A stretch of 64,000 nt of DNA. It comes from Pseudomonas paraversuta (GTDB lineage: Bacteria > Pseudomonadota > Gammaproteobacteria > Pseudomonadales > Pseudomonadaceae). The DNA lies in NCBI RefSeq assembly GCF_904063065.1, contig NZ_CAJFCL010000001.1, positions 372,001 to 436,000 of the forward strand. The letters run 5' to 3'. Made by a program: the position numbers and the translations under genes. Below are positions 1 to 7,457 of this stretch, piece after piece (positions within the stretch are counted from its first letter, which is position 1; each line of letters opens with the position of its first letter). Below the pieces are notes generated by a model that saw only the letters and a list, made by a program, of their open reading frames with translations, was not told the DNA's origin and ran no database searches.

Positions 1-1117
1 CCCAGCCCCAGATTCGCTGTTTGACCCGTCGCCATAGAGGACGTGACTGCCAGGCTTGCAGGCTGATGGGCATGCTCTGGGCGAAGTCGGTGACAAAACT
101 GGCGGCCACTGCCTGAGTCAGCACCGGGTCCAGCGCCTCCAGATTGGCCTCAAGGTTAAAGCGCAAATTCCAGTGGTCGAAGTTGCACGAGCCAATACTC
201 ACCCAATCGTCGATCAGGACCATTTTCAGATGTAAAAAGCACGGCTGGTATTCAAATATCTGCACCCGGGATTTGAGTAGCCGCGGGTAGTAACGATGCC
301 CGGCATAGCGTACTGACGGATGATCGGTACGCGGCCCGGTCAGCAACAAGCGCACATCGACGCCCCTGTTCGCCGCACGACGCAGCGAGCGACGAACGCT
401 CCAGGTGGGCAAAAAATAGGGGGTGGCGAGCCAGATGCGATGTTGCGCACTGTTAATCCCACGCACCAGCGATTGCAGAATATCGCGATGCTGGTGGGCA
501 TCGGCATAAGCCACGCGCCCCATACCTTCACCTTCATCGGGGACCCTCGGCAAACGCGGCAAACCGAAGTGCGTTGCAGGTTTCCAGGCCTTACGGCTGA
601 TATTGGCGCGCCACTGGCGATCAAACAGCATCTGCCAGTCCTGCACCAACGGCCCCTGGATGGCGACCATGACTTCATGCCAGTCGCAGGTGTTTTGGCC
701 GGGCTGCCAAAACTCATCGGTCACCCCGGTGCCACCGACCACGGCCAATTGATGATCCACCAGCAATAGCTTGCGATGATCGCGATACAGGTTGTTCAGG
801 CCCCGGCGCCAGCTCAACCGGTTGTAAAACCTGAGCTCGACCCCCGCATCGGTCAGTCTGCGCCGCAAGCCCGGGGTAAACGCCAGACTGCCGTATCCGT
901 CAAACAGACAACGTACCCGCACTTCGCGCCGGGCCGCCTGTTCCAGGGCCTGGACTATGGCTTCGGCACAGTCGCCGGCCTCCACCAGATACAGTTCCAG
1001 ATCGACATGTACCTGCGCCTGGTCGATAGCCGCCAGCATGCGAGGGAAAAATTGCGGGCCGTCGATCAGCAACTCGAATTGATTGGCGCTGCGCCATGGA
1101 AACACTGCGCCAGCCAT
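1..1117 (-). CDS. Phospholipase D / cardiolipin synthase family protein (3' end outside window)
   Basis: Likely a membrane-associated phosphatidyltransferase of the ClsB type, making cardiolipin or related phospholipids. The reading frame starts at an ATG at 1117, two bases after the stop of the YceI gene, and stays open to the left edge (372 codons seen). It carries two HKD-type phospholipase D motifs: HRKLLLVD with His114, Lys116 and Asp121, followed by a VVGGTG stretch, and HLKMVLID with His296, followed by IGSCNFD. Two HKD copies are diagnostic of the superfamily and the length suits the short, ClsB-like branch. The C terminus near position 1 looks almost complete. The exact substrate cannot be told from sequence; a plain phospholipase D is the alternative. 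Confidence 0.85.
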   Translation of the reverse strand, partial: MAGAVFPWRSANQFELLIDGPQFFPRMLAAIDQAQVHVDLELYLVEAGDCAEAIVQALEQAARREVRVRCLFDGYGSLAFTPGLRRRLTDAGVELRFYNRLSWRRGLNNLYRDHRKLLLVDHQLAVVGGTGVTDEFWQPGQNTCDWHEVMVAIQGPLVQDWQMLFDRQWRANISRKAWKPATHFGLPRLPRVPDEGEGMGRVAYADAHQHRDILQSLVRGINSAQHRIWLATPYFLPTWSVRRSLRRAANRGVDVRLLLTGPRTDHPSVRYAGHRYYPRLLKSRVQIFEYQPCFLHLKMVLIDDWVSIGSCNFDHWNLRFNLEANLEALDPVLTQAVAASFVTDFAQSMPISLQAWQSRPLWRRVKQRIWGW

Positions 1118-1118
1118 A

Positions 1119-1709
1119 TCAGCGGGCCGTGAAAATCAGCACCGCACCCACCGGTACTGAAAAACTGATGGCCGACAAGCCGGCCATTTTCCGCAGGGTT
1201 TCGAGCTGGGGTTGCAAGCCAAAGTCTTCGGCCTGCAGCATCAGCGGTTCAAGTGTCACCACTTGAAAACGCCGCTCATCAAGACGGGTGGCCAAGAGTT
1301 CGGCTTCGTAGGTGTGCTGCTTGCCACGCAGGCTTACCGTGACCGGCAAGTGCAGCTCCAGTTGCGCGCCATTGGCCAGGTCATTGATGGGCTGCAGATC
1401 GATCTGCGCGGTGATTTGCGCTTCCGGGAAGTTTTTGAAATCGAACAACAGGTCGCGCATGCGCTCATCGCGCAACGGCACCGCACTGTTGACCGAGTCC
1501 ATTTCGATCCGCAATTGCGCGCGGCCTTTAGGATCGACCTTGCCGTGCAGCACTAAAAAACGATGCAGGTCGGCGACATTGGCATTTTGCGTGGTGATAA
1601 ATGACAGCCTTGAGGACTCACCGTCCAGGTACCAGTTGGCCTGGGCAGACAGGCTCACGCCGAGGGTCAGGCACAGGGCGCAGGCAGAAGATAAAAACGC
1701 TTTGAACAT
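1119..1709 (-). CDS. YceI family periplasmic protein
   Basis: A 196-residue secreted protein of the YceI family, which folds as a lipocalin-like beta barrel and binds isoprenoid-type lipids in characterised members; its physiological role in pseudomonads is not settled. The first 24 residues form a clear Sec signal peptide (positively charged start, hydrophobic core, cleavage near AQA-NWY). The mature part begins YLDGESSRLSF, typical of the family's first strand. It is followed at once on the same strand by the phospholipase D-type gene, so the two are probably co-transcribed, and it is divergent from olsB across about 260 bases. Confidence 0.85.
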   Translation of the reverse strand: MFKAFLSSACALCLTLGVSLSAQANWYLDGESSRLSFITTQNANVADLHRFLVLHGKVDPKGRAQLRIEMDSVNSAVPLRDERMRDLLFDFKNFPEAQITAQIDLQPINDLANGAQLELHLPVTVSLRGKQHTYEAELLATRLDERRFQVVTLEPLMLQAEDFGLQPQLETLRKMAGLSAISFSVPVGAVLIFTAR

Positions 1710-1849
1710 AAAAACTCATAGGCAGATAAACGTGGGCGAACATTACCCCGAGTCCGGGTACTTGCAAGTGCTGTGGCGGAAAATTTTCATACAGCCTTAG
1801 GACGCTTATCCGATCCTACAGTTCCTCCAGTAAAGCACTCCCATAGAGC

Positions 1850-1878
1850 CTGTCATACAAGCATCACCCAAACGTCAC
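1850..1878 (+). promoter_or_regulatory. Candidate PhoB binding site (Pho box) upstream of olsBA
   Basis: Three heptamers at exact 11-base spacing, CTGTCAT (1850), GCATCAC (1861) and ACGTCAC (1872), share TCA at positions 4-6, and the first is the textbook Pho half-site. The array ends about 95 bases before the olsB start. Ornithine-lipid synthesis by olsBA is known to be induced by phosphate starvation in Pseudomonas, so the location fits. The second and third copies are degenerate, so this is a prediction. Confidence 0.5.
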
Positions 1879-1972
1879 GGTGATGACATTGCACCTGCCT
1901 AGCCTGAAGTTGCACCCCTCAGTCGATTGGCAGAAAACCAAGGCAGGCACCATGCCTGCACGGAGATTCGCA

Positions 1973-2728
1973 ATGTCCCAGCTCGTCCGTATCCGCGACA
2001 CGGTTCAAGAACGACGCCTGAAGGCAGAACGTCTGATCGGCCCCGGCGCCTTGCGTGAAGCTCAAGCCCTGCGCTTTCGCGTATTTGGCGGCGAGCTGAA
2101 GGCAAAACTCAAGAGTGCCGAACACGAACTGGATGAGGATGATTACGACGCCCATTGCGAGCATATCGGCGTTCGTGACCTCAATAGCGGCCAACTGGTA
2201 GCCACCACCCGCCTGCTCGATCATTGTGCGGCGCTGAACATCGGCCATTTTTACAGCGAAGAAGAATTCAGCCTTCACGGGCTGGCGCACCTGCAGGGCT
2301 CAGTGCTGGAGATCGGCAGAACCTGTGTCGACCCGGCCTACCGCAATGGCGGCACCATCGCTGTGCTCTGGGGTGAATTGGCCGAGGTCCTCAATCAGGG
2401 CGATTACCACTACCTGATGGGGTGCGCGAGCATTCCGATGCAAGACGGCGGCGTCCAGGCCCAGGCGATCATGCAGCGTCTGCGTGAACGCTACCTGAGT
2501 AACGTGCACTTGCGTGCAGTACCTAAAAAACCGCTGCCGGCCCTGGATATTCCAGCCAACGTCATCACCGAAATGCCGCCACTGCTCAAGGCCTACATGC
2601 GCCTGGGTGCAAAGATCTGTGGCGAGCCGTGCTGGGATGAAGATTTTCAGGTCGCCGACGTCTTCATCCTGCTCAAGCGTGACGAGTTGTGCCCGCGATA
2701 TGCCCGCCATTTCAAGGCGGCCGTGTAA
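1973..2728 (+). CDS. olsB: L-ornithine N-alpha-acyltransferase OlsB
   Basis: Transfers a 3-hydroxyacyl group from acyl-ACP to ornithine, making lyso-ornithine lipid, a phosphorus-free membrane lipid precursor. The 251-residue protein has the GNAT-like fold of the family: [10 protein letters not shown] near the N terminus, the central [15 protein letters not shown] segment, and the conserved C-terminal region ending [10 protein letters not shown] chose the ATG at 1973 because GGAG lies seven bases upstream; an ATG at 1880 would add 31 residues that the family lacks. Its stop overlaps the olsA start by one base (TAATG), which indicates translational coupling. A Pho-box-like array lies upstream. 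Confidence 0.9.
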   Translation: MSQLVRIRDTVQERRLKAERLIGPGALREAQALRFRVFGGELKAKLKSAEHELDEDDYDAHCEHIGVRDLNSGQLVATTRLLDHCAALNIGHFYSEEEFSLHGLAHLQGSVLEIGRTCVDPAYRNGGTIAVLWGELAEVLNQGDYHYLMGCASIPMQDGGVQAQAIMQRLRERYLSNVHLRAVPKKPLPALDIPANVITEMPPLLKAYMRLGAKICGEPCWDEDFQVADVFILLKRDELCPRYARHFKAAV

Positions 2729-3528
2729 TGCAGCGCCTGCGCCAGTATGGCCGGGTAGTGCGGGTTCTCGCCGTGGTCAGTCTGGGCCTGGGCATGGCGA
2801 GTCTGTTCGGGCTGATGGAGCGCTTGCACCTGGACAGTACGATGGCCCGTCGACAGCGCTGGTCGCAATTTTTCATGACCCGCCTGTGTGCTGCCCTGCC
2901 CTTTCGCGTCACCCTGGTGGGCGAGGTGCCTGCAACGCCAATGCTGTGGGTCAGTAACCATGTGTCATGGACCGACATTGCCCTGCTCGGAAAACTGACG
3001 CCACTGTCTTTCCTGTCCAAGGCCGAGGTTCGCGGCTGGCCAGTGGCTGGCTGGCTGGCCGCCAAGGCAGGCAGCCTGTTCATTCGCCGGGGCGCGGGCG
3101 ACAGCCAGCTGGTTCGCCAGCAAATGAGCCGGCATCTGCAACAACAACTGCCGCTGCTGATGTTTCCCGAAGGCACCACTACCGATGGACGCTCCGTACG
3201 CACGTTTCATGGGCGTTTGCTGTCGGCGGCCATTGAAAGTCGGGTGGCGCTGCAACCGGTTGCGATTCGTTACTTGCGCAATGGCGAGGTCGACCGGATA
3301 GCACCCTTCATTGGCAACGATGATTTGCTGTCCCATTTATTGCGTCTGTTCAGCCATGAACAGGCGGACGTCGAGATTCATCTGCTTGAGCCAATTGCCT
3401 GTGACCGGCAGGAACGTGCCGTGCTGGCCTATAGAGCCCAGGAGGCGATAAGCCGAGTGCTCAGTGGTGCGCCGCGTAACTGCAGGAGCGAGCCTGCCGG
3501 CGCTGGCATCTGCGTGCAGGACACTTGA
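2728..3528 (+). CDS. olsA: Lyso-ornithine lipid O-acyltransferase OlsA
   Basis: A PlsC-family membrane acyltransferase that adds the second fatty acid to lyso-ornithine lipid. About 266 residues. A hydrophobic N-terminal segment (VLAVVSLGLGMASLFGL) anchors it to the inner membrane. The catalytic NHVSWTD motif (HX4D) and the FPEGTT motif that binds the acceptor are both present. The start at 2728 is fixed by the one-base overlap with olsB. By sequence alone a 1-acyl-glycerol-3-phosphate acyltransferase is possible; the coupling to olsB argues for OlsA. Confidence 0.88.
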   Translation: MQRLRQYGRVVRVLAVVSLGLGMASLFGLMERLHLDSTMARRQRWSQFFMTRLCAALPFRVTLVGEVPATPMLWVSNHVSWTDIALLGKLTPLSFLSKAEVRGWPVAGWLAAKAGSLFIRRGAGDSQLVRQQMSRHLQQQLPLLMFPEGTTTDGRSVRTFHGRLLSAAIESRVALQPVAIRYLRNGEVDRIAPFIGNDDLLSHLLRLFSHEQADVEIHLLEPIACDRQERAVLAYRAQEAISRVLSGAPRNCRSEPAGAGICVQDT

Positions 3529-3538
3529 ACCCGGGCGA

Positions 3539-4123
3539 CTAGGGCAACAGCGAGCGCTGTTGTCTGGCGTACGTCTGTAACTGCGGATAAAACGCCCGGA
3601 AATCCTCACTGAGGGGCTCATACAGCGCGTGCAGATCCGCCATCGCCCCGGCCAGTTCCTCTGGCCGCGAAAGACGTCGGGCAATGCCCCGGAACACTTG
3701 TTCCAGTACCGCGAAATCCCGATAGGAGCCAAGCCAGTCATCCGCCGCCATGTGCGGCGCGATGGCGGCAAGACGTTTGGGCAATTGCGGCTGCGTCACC
3801 AGCACCTGGTAGAAACCTGAGGTAAAGCGGTCCAGAGGACCTTCGGCATACTGCGCCCAGTCCCGGGCCAGGCAATGGTCGAAAAAAACGTCAAGCACTA
3901 TGCCGGCATAGCGCCGGCGGGTCTGGCTGAATCGCGACAGCGATTGATCGACCAGGGGATGCGCGTCGGTAAATACATCAATGCTTCGATGCAGCTGGAT
4001 CGCAGATTCGATTTGAGGGCTGTATTCGCCTTGCAGGCGTCCTTTTACAAAGTCGCCATACAGGCTTCCGAGTAATTCGTCAGGGCGCTGGCCGCCAAGG
4101 TGCAGATGTGCGAGATAATTCAT
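3539..4123 (-). CDS. acpH: Acyl-carrier-protein phosphodiesterase (AcpH family, DUF479)
   Basis: Predicted to remove the 4'-phosphopantetheine arm from holo-ACP. The 194-residue protein starts MNYLAHLHLG, the family's typical N terminus with the metal-binding HLHL segment, and has GDFVKGR a few residues on and an internal FDHCLARDW motif. It converges with olsA across ten bases. The start is unambiguous, as only a short AT-rich intergenic region lies beyond it. Biochemical activity is known for the E. coli homologue; for this protein it is inferred. Confidence 0.8.
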   Translation of the reverse strand: MNYLAHLHLGGQRPDELLGSLYGDFVKGRLQGEYSPQIESAIQLHRSIDVFTDAHPLVDQSLSRFSQTRRRYAGIVLDVFFDHCLARDWAQYAEGPLDRFTSGFYQVLVTQPQLPKRLAAIAPHMAADDWLGSYRDFAVLEQVFRGIARRLSRPEELAGAMADLHALYEPLSEDFRAFYPQLQTYARQQRSLLP

Positions 4124-4164
4124 GCCGGGCAGTTTAACACTGCCACACCAATATCGTTATAACC

Positions 4165-4254
4165 CGATATACCGATTTATGCTGATTCAAGAAGCAAATC
4201 GTATTTGTATATCGCGATATAACGATTTAAAGTTCGCAACTTCGCGATATAACG
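4165..4254. promoter_or_regulatory. Repeated operator-like motif in front of the ArsR gene
   Basis: The motif CGATATAACG occurs at 4215-4224 and 4245-4254, and as CGATATACCG at 4165-4174, with a reverse-oriented relative at 4152-4161. The copy at 4208-4221 sits in a perfect 14-base palindrome, TATATCGCGATATA. The copies are 50 and 30 bases apart, close to whole helical turns, and lie 10-100 bases upstream of the regulator start. ArsR-type repressors bind AT-rich inverted repeats over their own promoters, so autoregulation is the natural reading. Confidence 0.6.
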
Positions 4255-4264
4255 CTGCATTTCA

Positions 4265-4582
4265 ATGAGCACCACCACCATGCCGATCGACCTCGACGAA
4301 ATAATAAAAGCGCTGGCACACCCAGTACGCCGAGAAATCATTTGCCTGCTTAAAAACCCGCAAGTGGAGTTCCCCGACCAGCATCACAGCACTGAACACG
4401 GCGTCTGCGCCGGACAGTTCGACCAACGTTTCGGCCTGTCGCAATCCACTGTCTCCGCCCATCTGGCCACCTTGCAACGCGCTGGTCTGATCAGCAGCCA
4501 GAAGGTTGGCCAGTGGCACTTTTTCAAACGCAATGAGGAAACCATCAAGGCTTTCCTCGCCGCAATCAACCAAGAGCTTTAA
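4265..4582 (+). CDS. ArsR-type winged-helix transcriptional regulator
   Basis: A 105-residue dimeric repressor of the ArsR/SmtB fold. The helix-turn-helix lies around residues 52-75 (FGLSQSTVSAHLATLQRAGLI), followed by the wing with VGQWHFFKRN. The arsenic-binding CxC pattern is absent; there are two single cysteines, Cys27 and Cys48, the latter just before the recognition helix in an unusual HHSTEHGVC insert. It is 12 bases upstream of an MFS exporter and an old-yellow-enzyme gene, so it probably controls that operon in response to an electrophile or drug and not a metal. An alternative start at 4280 has no better ribosome binding site. Confidence 0.85.
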   Translation: MSTTTMPIDLDEIIKALAHPVRREIICLLKNPQVEFPDQHHSTEHGVCAGQFDQRFGLSQSTVSAHLATLQRAGLISSQKVGQWHFFKRNEETIKAFLAAINQEL

Positions 4583-4594
4583 CAAGGATTTCCA

Positions 4595-5761
4595 ATGCCC
4601 CTCTCGCTACTCATTCTGGCGCTCAGCGCTTTCGCCATCGGGACCACCGAGTTCGTGATCATGGGGTTGCTGCCCGATGTCGCTGCGGACCTTGGTGTGT
4701 CGATCCCGGGCGCAGGCTGGCTCGTCACCGGTTATGCACTGGGTGTAGCTATCGGGGCGCCATTCATGGCGCTGGCAACTGCCAAATTGCCGCGCAAGGC
4801 AGCCCTGGTGGCGCTGATGGTGATATTTATCATCGGCAACCTGCTCTGCGCACTGGCCAGTGATTACAACGTGCTGATGTTTGCCCGTGTGGTAACCGCC
4901 CTGTGTCACGGCGCGTTCTTCGGTATCGGCTCGGTAGTGGCTGCAGGCCTGGTACCGGCCAACAAGCGCGCTTCGGCAGTGGCGCTGATGTTCACCGGTT
5001 TGACCCTGGCCAATGTGCTGGGCGTGCCCCTGGGTACCGCACTCGGTCAGGCGGCAGGATGGCGTTCGACGTTTTTCGCGGTGACCGTGATTGGCGTGGT
5101 GGCGTTGATTGGCCTGATCCGCTTCCTGCCTGCCAAGCGTGACGAAGAGAAACTCGACATGCGTGCCGAACTGGCCGCACTCAAGGGCGCTGGCATCTGG
5201 CTCTCTCTGAGCATGACGGCGCTGTTTTCCGCATCGATGTTCACTCTGTTCACCTATGTCGCGCCCTTGCTGGGCGATGTCACCGGCGTCTCGCCCAACG
5301 GTGTGACCTGGACCTTGTTGCTGATCGGCCTGGGCCTGACCGTGGGCAATATCATCGGCGGCAAGCTGGCTGACAAGCGTCTGGCCGCGACCTTGATCGG
5401 CGTGTTCATCTCGATGGCGGTTATTTCCACCGTTCTTAGCTGGACCAGTGTCGCGCTGATTCCGACCGAGATCACTTTGTTCCTCTGGGCCACCGCTTCG
5501 TTTGCCGCCGTGCCCGCACTACAAGTGAACGTCGTGACCTTCGGCAAGGCCGCCCCCAATCTGGTATCCACCCTGAACATCGGTGCTTTCAACATCGGCA
5601 ACGCGCTGGGCGCCTGGGTTGGCGGCAGCGTGATTGCCCACGGCTTCGGCCTCACCAGCGTGCCACTGGCTGCCGCGGTTCTGGCGGTTCTGGCATTGCT
5701 GGTCACCCTGATTACTTTTCGCCAGAACGGCAATCCCGAACTGGCCACTGCCACACATTGA
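4595..5761 (+). CDS. MFS drug/sugar exporter (DHA1 family)
   Basis: A 388-residue inner-membrane proton-coupled exporter with twelve predicted hydrophobic segments. The first begins LLILALSAFAIGTTEFVIMG, the signature of the AraJ/YdhP/Bmr-like DHA1 branch, and the loop after TM2 has the shortened LPRKAAL motif. The Shine-Dalgarno AAGGA lies seven bases before the ATG. It sits between a small repressor and an ene-reductase, which suggests export of an electrophilic or aromatic compound that the reductase also handles. The substrate cannot be inferred from sequence. Confidence 0.85.
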   Translation: MPLSLLILALSAFAIGTTEFVIMGLLPDVAADLGVSIPGAGWLVTGYALGVAIGAPFMALATAKLPRKAALVALMVIFIIGNLLCALASDYNVLMFARVVTALCHGAFFGIGSVVAAGLVPANKRASAVALMFTGLTLANVLGVPLGTALGQAAGWRSTFFAVTVIGVVALIGLIRFLPAKRDEEKLDMRAELAALKGAGIWLSLSMTALFSASMFTLFTYVAPLLGDVTGVSPNGVTWTLLLIGLGLTVGNIIGGKLADKRLAATLIGVFISMAVISTVLSWTSVALIPTEITLFLWATASFAAVPALQVNVVTFGKAAPNLVSTLNIGAFNIGNALGAWVGGSVIAHGFGLTSVPLAAAVLAVLALLVTLITFRQNGNPELATATH

Positions 5762-5781
5762 TCCTTGAGAGGGCTGCATAA

Positions 5782-6831
5782 ATGACCACGATTTTCGATC
5801 CGATCAAGCTGGGCGACCTTGAACTGCCTAACCGCATCATCATGGCCCCCCTCACCCGCTGCCGCGCCGATGAAGGGCGGGTTCCAAACGCGCTGATGGC
5901 TGAGTATTACGTTCAGCGCGCGTCGGCAGGGCTGATCCTGAGCGAAGCCACTTCGGTAACGCCAATGGGCGTCGGCTACCCTGACACCCCCGGCATCTGG
6001 TCTGCCGACCAGGTCCGCGGCTGGGGCAACATCACCAAGGCGGTCCACGCGGCCGGTGGCCGTATCGCGCTGCAGTTGTGGCACGTTGGCCGGATCTCCC
6101 ACGGGATGTATCTGAACGGCGAAGCCCCTGTTGCACCAAGTGCCATTGCAGCTAAAGGCCATGTAAGCCTGGTGCGTCCAAAGGTGGATTTCCCCACCCC
6201 ACGCGCACTGGAAACTGCCGAGATTGCAGACATTGTCGAGGCTTACCGTGCCGGCGCCGAGAACGCCAAGGCCGCAGGCTTTGACGGCGTAGAAATCCAT
6301 GGTGCCAATGGTTACTTGCTCGATCAGTTCCTGCAAAGCAGCACCAACAAGCGCACCGACCAGTACGGCGGCTCGATCGAGAACCGCGCCCGTCTGCTGC
6401 TCGAAGTCACCGATGCCGCCATTGATGTCTGGGGTGCCGGCCGGGTTGGCGTGCACTTGTCGCCACGTGCCGACCTGCACGACATGGGTGATGACAATCT
6501 GGCTGAAACCTTTGGCTATGTCGCCCGTGAACTCGGCAAGCGCGGTATCGCTTATATCTGTGCCCGCGAGCATGAAGCGCCAGACAGCCTCGGCCCACAG
6601 CTCAAGGCAGCCTTTGGCGGCCCGTACATCGTCAATGAGAGCTTCACAAAAGACAGTGCCAATGCCTGGATCGCAGCGGGTAAAGCCGATGCTGTCGCGT
6701 TCGGTGTGCCATTCATTGCCAACCCGGACCTGCCAGCACGCCTGAAGGCCGATGCACCGCTCAATGAAGCAGACCCGCAGACCTTCTATGCTAAAGGCCC
6801 TACCGGGTACATCGACTATCCAGCGCTGTAA
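5782..6831 (+). CDS. xenB: Old yellow enzyme family alkene reductase (XenB/NemA type)
   Basis: An FMN-dependent cytosolic reductase that reduces activated C=C bonds such as N-ethylmaleimide and 2-cyclohexenone, and nitro groups of explosives in characterised XenB enzymes. 349 residues, the usual length. Seen in order: NRIIMAPLTRCRA near the N terminus, LQLWHVGRISH, the substrate-anchoring HGANGY pair, and TDQYGGSIENR. It is the third gene of an ArsR-MFS-reductase operon, 20 bases after the exporter, and ends at a strong terminator. Chromosomal XenB genes in pseudomonads have the same neighbours, from memory. Confidence 0.9.
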   Translation: MTTIFDPIKLGDLELPNRIIMAPLTRCRADEGRVPNALMAEYYVQRASAGLILSEATSVTPMGVGYPDTPGIWSADQVRGWGNITKAVHAAGGRIALQLWHVGRISHGMYLNGEAPVAPSAIAAKGHVSLVRPKVDFPTPRALETAEIADIVEAYRAGAENAKAAGFDGVEIHGANGYLLDQFLQSSTNKRTDQYGGSIENRARLLLEVTDAAIDVWGAGRVGVHLSPRADLHDMGDDNLAETFGYVARELGKRGIAYICAREHEAPDSLGPQLKAAFGGPYIVNESFTKDSANAWIAAGKADAVAFGVPFIANPDLPARLKADAPLNEADPQTFYAKGPTGYIDYPAL

Positions 6832-6877
6832 CGCCTGACCCGGGAACAGGCGCACACTGCACCTGTTTTCTGTCTGT

Positions 6878-6919
6878 AACGCAAAACGCCCAGGGCCATT
6901 GCCCTGGGCGTTTTGCGTT
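6878..6919 (+). terminator. Strong intrinsic terminator after xenB
   Basis: A near-perfect hairpin: the left arm AACGCAAAACGCCCAGGGC is mirrored by GCCCTGGGCGTTTTGCGTT across a four-base loop. The flanking A and T runs make it potentially bidirectional, so it also insulates the convergent rsmZ gene. Confidence 0.85.
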
Positions 6920-6974
6920 TGATTCGGGTAACCGGCTCAACGATGAATCGCCGCTGCAGCCACTTTTTTCAAGG

Positions 6975-7106
6975 CAAAAAAAGGGGCGGTTTGACCCGCC
7001 CACATTTTTTCCCTATTCCCTTTTGTCCCTTTCATCATCCTGATGAATCACGTCCTGCGATTGTCCCTGAGCACTCATCCTTGAGCACTGTGTCGATCCG
7101 TCGGCA
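6975..7106 (-). ncRNA. rsmZ: RsmZ, CsrA/RsmA-sequestering small RNA
   Basis: Titrates RsmA/RsmE-type translational repressors under Gac control. On the minus strand the region begins TGCCGACGGATCGACACA, very like the 5' end of known Pseudomonas RsmZ. It holds eight GGA motifs in about 100 bases. Several are in hairpin loops: CTCA-AGGA-TGAG (perfect stem) and TTCATC-AGGAT-GATGAA (six-pair stem). It ends in a GC-rich hairpin (GGCGGGTCAAACCGCC) and seven T residues. About 130 nucleotides, as expected, and downstream of rpoS, the known rsmZ position. A -10-like TAGTAT lies at 7115-7120, nine bases from the assigned 5' end. Exact ends are inferred. Confidence 0.9.
6976..7000 (-). terminator. rsmZ intrinsic terminator
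   Basis: On the minus strand GGCGG-GTCAAA-CCGCC is followed by CCTTTTTTT, a standard Rho-independent terminator that forms the 3' end of the RNA. Confidence 0.85.
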
Positions 7107-7278
7107 CAGTTGAGATACTAAAGACTTTAAGAATGGCTGCAAGCGCATCAGTTAGGGTTTTTAAATCCGGATCAGACTTAACAAAACAATAAAAATGTTT
7201 AAATTCAATAAGTTACAACTTGCTGAAGTCAGAAGCAGACTATCCGCAAGCCTGTTTTCGCCCTTGGCTTACATGAAG

Positions 7279-7296
7279 GGTAAGCAAAGGCTTACA
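7279..7296 (-). promoter_or_regulatory. GacA-type upstream activating sequence of rsmZ
   Basis: Minus-strand TGTAAG-CCTTTG-CTTACC matches the consensus TGTAAGN6CTTACA in 11 of 12 fixed bases. Its centre is about 180 bases upstream of the assigned rsmZ start, which is the distance reported for rsmZ in P. fluorescens. The intervening linker is strongly AT-rich and holds an IHF-like core (ATTCAATAAGTTA at 7203-7215, one mismatch). Confidence 0.8.
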
Positions 7297-7410
7297 GCCC
7301 ATGACAGATAAAGTTCCAACCCCTGCCTGACTGCACTTTTGAGACTGACCGGTCACCCGCACGCACTCAAAAAAACCCCTTGGCAGCAGCGGTCCAGATT
7401 CTGCGGGCAC

Positions 7411-7440
7411 AAAAAAGCCCCGAGTATTTCGGGGCTTTTT
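7411..7440 (-). terminator. rpoS intrinsic terminator
   Basis: On the minus strand AGCCCCGAAATACTCGGGGCT is followed by T residues; A and T runs flank both sides. It lies 17 bases past the rpoS stop and separates rpoS from the rsmZ promoter. Confidence 0.85.
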
Positions 7441-7457
7441 AGCGAGCAGGATGCCTG

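Noticed and set aside
320..1132. Two plus-strand frames opposite the left-edge gene
   Set aside because: The minus strand carries a continuous phospholipase D-type frame with both HKD motifs, so the plus-strand frames are shadows.
5254..6855. A 533-codon open frame on the minus strand opposite the MFS and xenB genes
   Set aside because: It crosses two well-supported genes on the other strand, has low-complexity composition and no recognisable domain. Long antisense frames are common opposite biased GC-rich codons.
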